A DNA stretch of 64,000 nt from Streptomyces fuscichromogenes. GTDB lineage: Bacteria; Actinomycetota; Actinomycetes; Streptomycetales; Streptomycetaceae. How positions within the stretch are numbered: position 1 is the first letter of the stretch; every line of letters starts with the position of its first letter. A program made the position numbers and the translations under genes. The DNA lies in contig NZ_BMML01000009.1 in assembly GCF_014645815.1 (NCBI RefSeq), positions 179,967 to 243,966 of the forward strand. Reading direction: 5' to 3'. The notes under the pieces are model-generated. The model saw only the letters and a program-made list of their open reading frames with translations. It did not search any database and was not told where the DNA came from. Positions 57,158 through 64,000 of this stretch are shown here, piece after piece.

Positions 57158-58462
57158 GTGTCTGCCCGTGTGACAGTCATCGGCACCGGATATCTCGGTG
57201 CCACCCATGCTGCCTGTATGGCGGAAATAGGCCACGAGGTACTCGGACTCGACGTCGATCCGGACAAGGTCGCCACACTGCGATCCGGCCGGGTCCCTTT
57301 CTATGAACCCGGTCTGGAAGAACTTCTGGCCAAACACGTGGCCACCGGGCGGCTGCGCTTCACCACCTCGTACGAGGAAGTCGCCGAATTCGGCGAGGTC
57401 CATTTCTCCTGCGTCGGCACCCCGCAGTCGCCCGGCGGCAACGCCGCGGACCTGCGCCACGTAGACGCCGTGATCGAACACCTGGCCCCGCTGCTGGCCG
57501 GCCGGAACGCGCTCGTGGTCGGCAAGTCCACCGTCCCGGTCGGCACCGCCGAGCGGCTGGCGGCGATGCTGCCCGAGGACGCCGAACTCGCCTGGAACCC
57601 CGAGTTCCTGCGCGAGGGCTTCGCGGTCGAGGACACCCTGCGGCCCGACCGGCTGGTCTTCGGTGTGCGGTCGGCGGCGGCGGAGGCGCGCCTGCGGGCG
57701 GTCTACGCCCCGGTCATCTCGCACGGAACCCCGGTCGTGGTCACCGACTTCCCGACGGCGGAGCTGGTGAAGACCTCCGCCAACGCCTTCCTGGCCACCA
57801 AGATCTCCTTCATCAACGCCATGGCCGAGGTCTGCGAGGCCGCCGGCGCCGACGTCGCCCTCCTCGCCGAGGCGCTGTCCCACGACACCCGCATCGGCGG
57901 CCGCTTCCTGCGCGCCGGTGTCGGGTTCGGCGGCGGCTGCCTGCCCAAGGACATCCGCGCCTTCATGGCCCGAGCGGGAGAACTGGGCGTGGGCCAGGCA
58001 CTGACCTTCCTCCGCGAGGTCGACCACATCAACATGCGCCGCCGCGGCCGGGTCGTGGACCTGGCGCGCGAAGCGGCCGGGGGCGGCTTCCTCGGCCGCC
58101 GGATCGCCGTCCTGGGCGCTGCCTTCAAGCCCGACTCCGACGACATCCGGGACTCCCCGGCCCTCAATGTGGCCGCGCAGATCCACCTCCAGGGCGGCAA
58201 CGTCAGCGTCTACGACCCCAAGGCCATGGACAACGCCCGCAAGGCGTTCCCGACCCTGGCCTACGCGGCCTCCGCCGAGGACGCCCTGTCCGAGGCCGAC
58301 GTCGTCCTCCACCTCACCGAGTGGCAGGAGTTCCGCGATCTGGACCCCGCCGCACTGAGGGACACCGTGGCGCGGCCCTACGTCATCGACGGCCGCAACG
58401 CCCTGGACGCCGGACGCTGGCGCGCGGCGGGATGGACGTACCGGGCCCTCGGCCGCCCCTGA
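57158..58462 (+). CDS. UDP-glucose/GDP-mannose 6-dehydrogenase family (UDP-glucose 6-dehydrogenase)
   Basis: 434 residues. N-terminal NAD-binding VTVIGTGYLGATHAACMAEIGHEV, PFYEPGLEELL, KSTVPVGTAE, the central ETSANAF-like element LVKTSANAFLATKISFIN, catalytic Cys261 in GGGCLPKDI, and the C-terminal domain with AFKPDSDDIRDSPA. It converts UDP-glucose to UDP-glucuronate with two NAD+. GTG 57158 follows GGAAGG by seven bases. It probably supplies the sugar for the divergent GT2 synthase. Confidence 0.93.
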   Translation: MSARVTVIGTGYLGATHAACMAEIGHEVLGLDVDPDKVATLRSGRVPFYEPGLEELLAKHVATGRLRFTTSYEEVAEFGEVHFSCVGTPQSPGGNAADLRHVDAVIEHLAPLLAGRNALVVGKSTVPVGTAERLAAMLPEDAELAWNPEFLREGFAVEDTLRPDRLVFGVRSAAAEARLRAVYAPVISHGTPVVVTDFPTAELVKTSANAFLATKISFINAMAEVCEAAGADVALLAEALSHDTRIGGRFLRAGVGFGGGCLPKDIRAFMARAGELGVGQALTFLREVDHINMRRRGRVVDLAREAAGGGFLGRRIAVLGAAFKPDSDDIRDSPALNVAAQIHLQGGNVSVYDPKAMDNARKAFPTLAYAASAEDALSEADVVLHLTEWQEFRDLDPAALRDTVARPYVIDGRNALDAGRWRAAGWTYRALGRP

Positions 58463-58787
58463 GAACAGCCGACGCGTCCCATGAACGCGTCGACCGAGAC
58501 AGCCGACGCGTCCCACGGGCGCGTCGACCGGGACAGCCCCGGGGCGCTCTTCCCCCCGCGCCCCGGGGCGCTCTTCTCCCCGTCTCCGGTCACCTGTCCG
58601 CTTGACCTGCAAAGACGTCGGCTGCGCGGTGCCCGGCCCGGCGGCATGCGTTGCTGCGGCAGGACGACTGGCGAGGCGTCAACGCAGGCGGGTCCAGCCG
58701 CAGTCGGCGGTTTCGCGGGCGGGCCTCGCCCGGTTCGGGTTCACCCACCTGCCGTCCCGCGCCGTCCCGCGTCCTCGACGGCGCCCT
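58463..58787. repeat. Tandem direct repeats in the convergent spacer
   Basis: Two adjacent 34-bp units (58465-58498, 58499-58532) differ at a few positions, and each contains a GACGCG(T)/(A)CGCGTC hairpin. They are followed by two copies of CCCCGGGGCGCTCTTC (58537-58552, 58561-58576). The rest of the 325-bp gap between the dehydrogenase and CdaR-like genes shows no gene. The hairpins may terminate both transcripts. Confidence 0.7.
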
Positions 58788-60011
58788 TCAGCGACCCCCG
58801 CTACGCCGTCGTACGGCGGAGTCGGTGCCGCCGCCCAGCCGGTCCGCCAGGCAGGCGAGGTAGAGCGCCATCGTGGTCCGGTGTTCGCGCAGCGGGCGGC
58901 CGGTGATCTGCTCGATCTTGTTCATCCGGTAGACGACGGTGTTGCGATGGACGTGCAGCGCCGCGGCGGCCCTGACCAGGTTGAACCCGCTCTCGCACCA
59001 GGCGGTGATCGTGTCGCGGAGCGCCGGCCAGTCCGGCTGGGCGCGCAGATCCGCGGTGGTGCGGTCGACCAGCCGGTTGCGGGCGGACTGGCCCACCGCG
59101 GTCAGCACCTGGTGGACCCGCAGATCGGTGATCAGGTGGACGGCGGAGCCGCCCGCCACGCGGTTGCCGAGGCGAAGCGCCTCGCACGCGTCCTGGTAGG
59201 AGTCGTGCAGTCCGCCGACGGAGGTGGCCGGCTCGCCGATGCCCGCACGGGCGGTCAGTCCGTCCTGGGCGGCGATGACGTCGGTGACGCGGCGGCAGTC
59301 GGCGGCCAGGGACGCCATGGAGCCCGCAGCCGGCAACCGGTGCAGGACACCGATCCAGCCGGGGGCCGTGGTGGCGATGATGTCCTGGGGGTCCGCGAAG
59401 ACCTCGCCGACGGTACGCAGCAGTTCGGAACGGACCAGCGCCAGGGTGGGGGCACCCTGGCGGTGGGCGCTCTGGCGGTGGACCGGCACGCTGGGCACGG
59501 TCACCTCGAACGCCACCGCGACCCGCCGCAGCCGCAGGTCGAAGCCGAGTTCGGCGGCCCGGAACACGAGGAAGTCGCCCTCGACGACCTCGGGATCGTA
59601 GGCGGCGATGTCGGCGAGCAGCTTCTCGCCGGCGCGCTCGGCCAGCAGACGGGAGCGCAACATCACGGACTCCCGCAGCAGGATCTCCGTCTGACGCTTC
59701 ACCAGCAGGCCGAAACGCCGGACCTGGGCCGGCGTCCCGGTGATCCCGACCGTCCCCACCGCCTGTCCGCCCGCGATCAGCGGCAGGGTGACGCCGGGGC
59801 GCACGCCGCGCAGCTGCTGGGCCTGGGACGCGTTGTGCGTGGCCGGTTCCTGGGAGCGGACGACCTCGACGGACGCCTCGTGGAAGGTGCCGACGCGGCT
59901 GCTGTCGCCGCTGCCGATGACCATGCCCTCCGCGTCCGTGATCAGCACGTTGAAGCCGATGACCGCGGAGGTGTCCCCGGCGATCTCCTGCGCGAGTGAC
60001 GGGCTCAGCAC
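58788..60011 (-). CDS. CdaR/PucR-type transcriptional regulator
   Basis: 407 residues. The N-terminal sugar-diacid-recognition-like domain (about 1-135) has SLAQEIAGDTSAVIGFNVLITDAEGMVIGSGD, GVTLPLIAGGQAVGTVGITG and VRRFGLLVKRQTE. A GGDEF-like middle region follows, and a C-terminal PucR HTH has LVRAAAALHVHRNTVVYRMNKIEQITG. It probably activates or represses the divergent amino-acid transporter operon. GTG 60011 follows GGAGGAA by five bases. Confidence 0.92.
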   Translation of the reverse strand: MLSPSLAQEIAGDTSAVIGFNVLITDAEGMVIGSGDSSRVGTFHEASVEVVRSQEPATHNASQAQQLRGVRPGVTLPLIAGGQAVGTVGITGTPAQVRRFGLLVKRQTEILLRESVMLRSRLLAERAGEKLLADIAAYDPEVVEGDFLVFRAAELGFDLRLRRVAVAFEVTVPSVPVHRQSAHRQGAPTLALVRSELLRTVGEVFADPQDIIATTAPGWIGVLHRLPAAGSMASLAADCRRVTDVIAAQDGLTARAGIGEPATSVGGLHDSYQDACEALRLGNRVAGGSAVHLITDLRVHQVLTAVGQSARNRLVDRTTADLRAQPDWPALRDTITAWCESGFNLVRAAAALHVHRNTVVYRMNKIEQITGRPLREHRTTMALYLACLADRLGGGTDSAVRRRSGGR

Positions 60012-60084
60012 GGGCGTTCCTCCCGTCGAGGGGCGGGCCGGGGTTGGACGCACCGTACAGGGAGGGGAACGATTCCAGCCACAA

Positions 60085-60096
60085 CTTCGTGCGAAG
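60085..60096. promoter_or_regulatory. Short palindrome in the divergent CdaR/ABC promoter
   Basis: CTTCGTGCGAAG, perfect dyad with 5-bp arms, roughly midway between the regulator start (60011) and the binding-protein start (60212). A candidate operator. Confidence 0.35.
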
Positions 60097-60211
60097 CGAC
60101 CGGTGACGCGGGCCGGGCAGCTCCTTAGCGTATGGGCCCAGTCACATCCCCGCCGGGGGCACAGCGCGGTGAACGGCGGGCTCCCTCAGCCGGAACGGAA
60201 GGCTCATGCCG

Positions 60212-61153
60212 ATGATCCGTGTGCGCTCCATCGCCGCCTCTTTGTCAACATTCCTCCTGCTTTCCTCCGTCGCGGCCTGCGGCTCGGGCGGTGCCGACAC
60301 CCCGAAGAACGTCTCCGCGAAGACCGCCGCGCTGGGCACCCTCACGCCCGGCGTCATCAAGGTCGCCGTCGAGCCGTACGCGCCGTACACCACCGTCAAG
60401 GGCGGCAGGATCGTCGGCCTGGACGGCGACATCCTCGCCTACGCCGCCAAGAAGCTCGGCCTGGAGATCAAACCGCAGGTGACGGACTTCGCCGGCATGC
60501 TCGCCGGGGTGCAGTCCCGCCGGGTCGACATCACCATCGGCGGCGTCGCCTGGTCCGCCGACCGGCAGAAGCAGGGCCTCTTCACCGACCCGCCCTACTA
60601 CTCACCCCCGGCCATGGCCGTCCGCGACGGCAAGACCTACCGGACGGTCGACGACCTGGAGAACCTGAACCTCGGCACGGTCGAGGGCTATGTCTGGGTC
60701 AAGTCCATCCAGTCCGTGCCCGGCGCCAAGCTGCACGCCTACCCGGACGCCAACGGCGTCTTCGACGACCTCGGCGCGGGCCGCATCGACGTCGGCTTCC
60801 TGGACCCGCTGCTCATCATCGCGGCCCAGAAGCAGCGCCCCGACCTGAAGATCAGCACCGAGTACCTCACCCCGCCCACCGCCGCGCAGGTCAAGGCGAA
60901 GCCCGCCTACTCCTACTTCCAGCCGTACCAGACCGGCTTCTACCTCCCCAAGCAGGAGCCGAAGCTGGAGAAGGCGATCTCCGCGCAGATCGACGCCATG
61001 TACCGGAACGGCGAACTGGCCAGGCTCATCAAGAAGTACGGCGGCGATCCCGAGCAGTTCCTCAAGCCCTCGGCCGACATGGCCACCGCACGCCGGGGCG
61101 TCGACCGGCCCGCGGACTGGACCCCGCCGACCATCGGCTCCAGCGGCCAGTGA
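60212..61153 (+). CDS. Polar amino-acid-type ABC transporter binding lipoprotein
   Basis: 313 residues. Lipoprotein signal SSVAACGS with Cys23, then a family-3 solute-binding domain: GVIKVAVEPYAPYT, IVGLDGDILAYAAKKLGLEIKPQ, QSRRVDITIGGVAWSADRQK, LGTVEGYVWVKS. ATG 60212 lies nine bases after GGAAGG and is preferred to ATG 60206. Binding of an amino acid, opine or quaternary amine is typical. It heads the operon with the permease, ATPase and an FAD oxidase. Confidence 0.9.
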   Translation: MIRVRSIAASLSTFLLLSSVAACGSGGADTPKNVSAKTAALGTLTPGVIKVAVEPYAPYTTVKGGRIVGLDGDILAYAAKKLGLEIKPQVTDFAGMLAGVQSRRVDITIGGVAWSADRQKQGLFTDPPYYSPPAMAVRDGKTYRTVDDLENLNLGTVEGYVWVKSIQSVPGAKLHAYPDANGVFDDLGAGRIDVGFLDPLLIIAAQKQRPDLKISTEYLTPPTAAQVKAKPAYSYFQPYQTGFYLPKQEPKLEKAISAQIDAMYRNGELARLIKKYGGDPEQFLKPSADMATARRGVDRPADWTPPTIGSSGQ

Positions 61154-61162
61154 GGGGATGAC

Positions 61163-61930
61163 GTGTCCGGCTTCTTCCAGGTCCCCTGGTCCGACTACCG
61201 CCCCGACCTGACCGCCGCACTCGGCCGCACCGTGTCCTACACCGTGGTCAGCTTCGCCGGCGCGGTCGTCCTCGGCCTGGCGGTCGCGCTGCTCCGGCTG
61301 AGCCGGGTGTGGCCCGCACGGGCCCTCGCCGCCGTCTACACCGAGGTCTTCAAGAACGTCCCCCTGCTCGCCATCATCTTCCTCTCCTACTTCGGCCTGG
61401 CCTCGGCCGGAATCCGGCTGGACGTGTTCACCGCCGGCTGCCTGAGCCTGGTCGTCTTCTACGCCGCCTACCTCTCCGAGATCTTCCGCTCCGCGATCAG
61501 CGGGGTGCACGCCGGACAGACCGAGGCGGGCGAGGCACTGGGCCTGGGCCGGGCCGGCATCTTCGGGCACGTCGTCCTGCCACAGGCCGTCCGGCTGGCC
61601 CTGGCCGGGACCAACACCATGCTCGTCGACCTGCTGAAGTCCACCTCGCTGCTCGTCACCATCTCCGCCGCCGAGCTGATGTCGGAGGGACGGCTCATCA
61701 CCTCGGCCACCTTCCGGGCGCTGGAGGTCTACCTGGTCATCTCCGCCGTCTACTTCGTCCTGTGCTACCCCCTCTCCCAACTGCTCCTGCTGCTGGAGCG
61801 GAAGGTACGGGCCGGAGTCCCCCTGTCCCCGTGGCGACGGCGGCGGATACGTGCCGCCCGCGCCCTGCTCGCCGCCGAACCCGCCGCCGGCCCCGGCGCG
61901 GGAACCGACCGGAAGGAGGCGGCCGTATGA
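61163..61930 (+). CDS. Polar amino-acid-type ABC permease (HisM/GlnP family)
   Basis: 255 residues with about five TMs. It starts SDYRPDLTAALGRTVSYTVVSFAGAVVLG, has EVFKNVPLLAIIFLSYFGL, and the EAA loop EAGEALGLGRAGIFGHVVLPQAVRLAL. It is the transmembrane channel of the importer and lies 9 bp after the binding-protein gene. Its stop overlaps the ATPase start (ATGA). Only one permease gene is visible, so it is likely a homodimer. Confidence 0.92.
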   Translation: MSGFFQVPWSDYRPDLTAALGRTVSYTVVSFAGAVVLGLAVALLRLSRVWPARALAAVYTEVFKNVPLLAIIFLSYFGLASAGIRLDVFTAGCLSLVVFYAAYLSEIFRSAISGVHAGQTEAGEALGLGRAGIFGHVVLPQAVRLALAGTNTMLVDLLKSTSLLVTISAAELMSEGRLITSATFRALEVYLVISAVYFVLCYPLSQLLLLLERKVRAGVPLSPWRRRRIRAARALLAAEPAAGPGAGTDRKEAAV

Positions 61931-62730
61931 CCGAGCCCGCCACCACCACCGCCGGGACCAGGACCACGTCGCCGTCGCCCGCCGACGCGGTCGTCCGGAT
62001 ACGAGGTCTGCGCAAGGCCTTCGACGGCCGCACGGTCCTCGACGACGTGAACCTGGAGGTCGCCCGGGGCAGCATCGTGAGCGTCATCGGGCAGAGCGGC
62101 GGCGGGAAGACGACGCTGATGCGGTGTGTCAACCTGCTGGAGTCCCCTGACGCGGGCACGGTCGAAGTGGCCGGCGAGGTCGTGCACCAGGACGGCCGCA
62201 GGGTCTGCCGGGACCTGCCCCGGCTGCGCCGCACCGTCGGCATGGTCTTCCAGAGGTTCAACCTCTTCCCGCACCTCACCGCGGTGGAGAACGTCGTACT
62301 GGCCCAGCGCACGGCAGGCGTCCCCGAACAGGAGGCACTGGAACGCGCCGTCACGCTGCTGCGCCGGGTCGGCGTGGCCCACCGCGCCCTCGCCCAGCCC
62401 GAGCAGCTCTCCGGCGGCGAACAGCAGCGCGTCGCCATCGCACGGGCCCTCGCGCTCAGGCCCGAGGTGCTGCTCTTCGACGAGCCGACGTCCTCCCTCG
62501 ACCCGGAGGCCACCCGGGAGGTGCTGAGCGTGATGCGGGAACTGGCCGCGGACGGCATGACGATGCTGCTGGTCACCCACGAACTCCCCTTCGCCCGCGA
62601 GGTGTCCGACCACGTCGTCTTCGTCGACCGGGGCCGGATCGTGGAGGCGGGCAGCCCGCGGGACGTCCTGGACAACCCCGCGCAGGCCCGGACCCGGGAG
62701 TTCCTCGCGGCGTACGGATCCGCGTCATGA
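61927..62730 (+). CDS. Polar amino-acid-type ABC ATPase (GlnQ/HisP family)
   Basis: 267 residues. Walker A GQSGGGKTT (slightly different from the usual GPSGSGKST but satisfying GxxxxGK[ST]), Q-loop MVFQRFNLFPHLTA, signature LSGGEQQR, Walker B LLFDEPTSSLD and His switch LVTHE. It energises the adjacent permease. A Thr/Ser-rich leader precedes the domain. The stop overlaps the start of the FAD oxidase (ATGA), linking uptake to catabolism. Confidence 0.93.
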   Translation: MTEPATTTAGTRTTSPSPADAVVRIRGLRKAFDGRTVLDDVNLEVARGSIVSVIGQSGGGKTTLMRCVNLLESPDAGTVEVAGEVVHQDGRRVCRDLPRLRRTVGMVFQRFNLFPHLTAVENVVLAQRTAGVPEQEALERAVTLLRRVGVAHRALAQPEQLSGGEQQRVAIARALALRPEVLLFDEPTSSLDPEATREVLSVMRELAADGMTMLLVTHELPFAREVSDHVVFVDRGRIVEAGSPRDVLDNPAQARTREFLAAYGSAS

Positions 62731-64000
62731 CCGCCCCGTCCGGCCTCGTCGGTGACGGCCCGGTGGTGGTGGTCGGGGGCGGGGTCGTGGGCCTCTGCAC
62801 GGCCCACTACCTGGCCGAGGCCGGCGTCCCCGTGGAGATCGTCGAGCGGCGCGGCCTGGCCTCGGGAGCCTCCCGCGGCAACGCGGGCTGGGTCTGCCTA
62901 AGCCACTCCACGCCCGTCCCGGCCCCCGGCGTCGTGCGCTACGCCCTGCGCTCGCTGGGCCGCCCGGACTCTCCCCTCTACCTGCGCCCGCTGCCCGACC
63001 CGGCGTTCGCACGCTGGCTGTGGCGGTTCTGGCGAAGCAGCACACCGGCCGCGTTCCGGCGCGGCTACGCCGCGATCGCCGAACTGAACCGCGACACCTT
63101 CGACCTCTTCGACGGCCTGCGCGCGGCCGGGATCGACACGACGCTGACCCGTCCCGGCATGGTGCACGCCTTCCTGTCCCCGGCGGAGGCCCGACACCAC
63201 CTCGCCGTCCAGCGGGAGATGGCCCACGGCCGCTACCCGCTGCCCGACGACGTGGTCACGGGTTCCGCGGCGCGGATGCTGGACGACGCGCTGTCGGCCG
63301 GAGTGCGCGCGGCCTACCTGGTCGAAGGGGAGGGCGTGGTCGACCCGGAGGCGTTCGCCCGCGCGCTCGGCGAGGGGCTCGCCGCATCGGGGGTGAAGAT
63401 CCACGAGCACGCGGAGGCCACCGGATTCCGCACCTCCGGCGACCGGGTCACCGCCCTGCGCACCACCCAGGGCGAGATTCCGTGCGCGGCCGTCGTCATC
63501 GCGGCCGGCACGCGCTCCTCGGCCCTGCTGGGCCGGCTCGGGCATCCGCTGCCCCTGCAGGCGGGCAAGGGCTACAGCTTCTCGGTCGACCTGGACCCGG
63601 CGCCCCGGCACACGCTGTACTTCGGCGAGCGCCGGGCCGTCGCCTCACCGATCGGCAGCACCACGCGTATCGGCGGCACGATGGAGCTCAGCGGCAACAA
63701 CAACCGCCTCGACTGGCGCCGTGTCGTCGCCGTCGCTCTCGCCAGCCGGCACTACCTGGGCCGCTGGTTCGACGACCCGGACGACCTGGTCGGCCTGATC
63801 CGCGACCCCTGGGTCGGGGGCCGGCCCTTCCTGCCCGACGGCCTCCCCGTCATCGACCGGGTCCCGGGCCACCACAACGCCTACGCCGCCACCGGCCACG
63901 GCATGCTCGGCGTCACCCTGGGCCCGGTCACCGGCCACCGGCTCAGCGAGTACGTCCGCACCGGCCGCCGCCCCGAGGCGCTGGCACCCTTCCGCTTCGA
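62727..64000 (+). CDS. FAD-dependent amine/amino-acid oxidoreductase, DadA-like (3' end outside window)
   Basis: About 425 residues are visible; the frame is still open at the window end. The DAO fold starts VVVVGGGVVGLCTAHYLAEAGVPVEIVERRGLASGAS, with SRGNAGWVC next. The middle has EGEGVVDPEAFARALGEGL and VVIAAGTRSSALLGRLG. The C-terminal part is RPFLPDGLPVIDRVPGHHNAYAATGHGMLGVTLGP, typical of D-amino-acid dehydrogenases. It oxidises an amino acid or secondary amine, likely the compound imported by the coupled transporter. ATG 62727 overlaps the ATPase stop. Confidence 0.92.
   Translation, partial: MTAPSGLVGDGPVVVVGGGVVGLCTAHYLAEAGVPVEIVERRGLASGASRGNAGWVCLSHSTPVPAPGVVRYALRSLGRPDSPLYLRPLPDPAFARWLWRFWRSSTPAAFRRGYAAIAELNRDTFDLFDGLRAAGIDTTLTRPGMVHAFLSPAEARHHLAVQREMAHGRYPLPDDVVTGSAARMLDDALSAGVRAAYLVEGEGVVDPEAFARALGEGLAASGVKIHEHAEATGFRTSGDRVTALRTTQGEIPCAAVVIAAGTRSSALLGRLGHPLPLQAGKGYSFSVDLDPAPRHTLYFGERRAVASPIGSTTRIGGTMELSGNNNRLDWRRVVAVALASRHYLGRWFDDPDDLVGLIRDPWVGGRPFLPDGLPVIDRVPGHHNAYAATGHGMLGVTLGPVTGHRLSEYVRTGRRPEALAPFRF

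Noticed and set aside
61927..62730. Defective Walker A in the amino-acid ABC ATPase
   Set aside because: GQSGGGKTT differs from the commonest form but still meets GxxxxGK[ST], and the other motifs are intact.

Overview
This 64-kb window comes from a high-GC actinomycete, almost certainly a Streptomyces or close relative. The grounds are strong G/C bias at third codon positions, frequent GTG starts after purine-rich ribosome binding sites, an Scr1/DUF397 pair, a SARP-type regulator, GlgE maltosyltransferase with maltokinase, and two copies of a 31-bp dispersed intergenic repeat typical of Streptomyces. I saw no rRNA, tRNA, CRISPR array or complete insertion sequence.

Layout. 1-14.5 kb is a metabolic accessory region. 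It starts with the end of an MFS transporter, a SnoaL-like protein and a Tat-exported berberine-bridge-type FAD oxidase. A minus-strand operon follows (SnoaL-like, GMC oxidoreductase, double SnoaL, SnoaL, VOC, SDR; 7.5 to 2.9 kb). Divergent to it is a plus-strand operon (DJ-1-like, thiamine-diphosphate enzyme, DJ-1-like, glgE, maltokinase; 7.8-14.5 kb). 14.6-22.8 kb looks like a peptide-signalling locus: an HTH-TPR regulator, a divergent 50-codon gene for a hydrophobic, probably exported peptide, tandem TTGAC-type operators between them, and a peptide-type ABC importer (two permeases, a fused double ATPase and a divergent binding lipoprotein). 22.9-30.7 kb is a glucan-related minus-strand operon (sugar nucleotidyltransferase, NmrA-like protein, GlgX-type debranching enzyme, AGE-fold/STAS fusion) ending in a translationally overlapped IS701-type transposase-like gene.

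31-42 kb is mostly chromosomal housekeeping: a polytopic membrane protein, a D,D-carboxypeptidase with a very long acidic N-terminal region, a GPP34 protein, the Scr1/DUF397 pair, glutathione peroxidase, an ArsR regulator with a divergent MFS exporter, and an SPFH protein. 42-51 kb is the most unusual part and resembles an immune or stress-signalling island. It holds a stand-alone TIR protein, a probable small RNA, a flotillin/NfeD pair, a SARP regulator fused to a ThsA-type macro domain, a divergent two-TM macro protein (the architecture of type II Thoeris ThsA), and an operon of an NTF2-like membrane protein, a membrane protein and a TIR-like effector. The last two share a near-identical G/N/Q/F-rich 18-residue motif, at the C-terminus of one and the N-terminus of the other, which suggests amyloid-type or homotypic signalling.

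51.6-58.5 kb holds small exported proteins and an exopolysaccharide group (two GH26-like proteins, a processive GT2 synthase and a UDP-glucose dehydrogenase). 58.8-64 kb holds a CdaR-type regulator divergent from a polar amino-acid ABC transporter (binding protein, permease, ATPase) translationally coupled to a DadA-like FAD amine/amino-acid oxidase that runs off the window.
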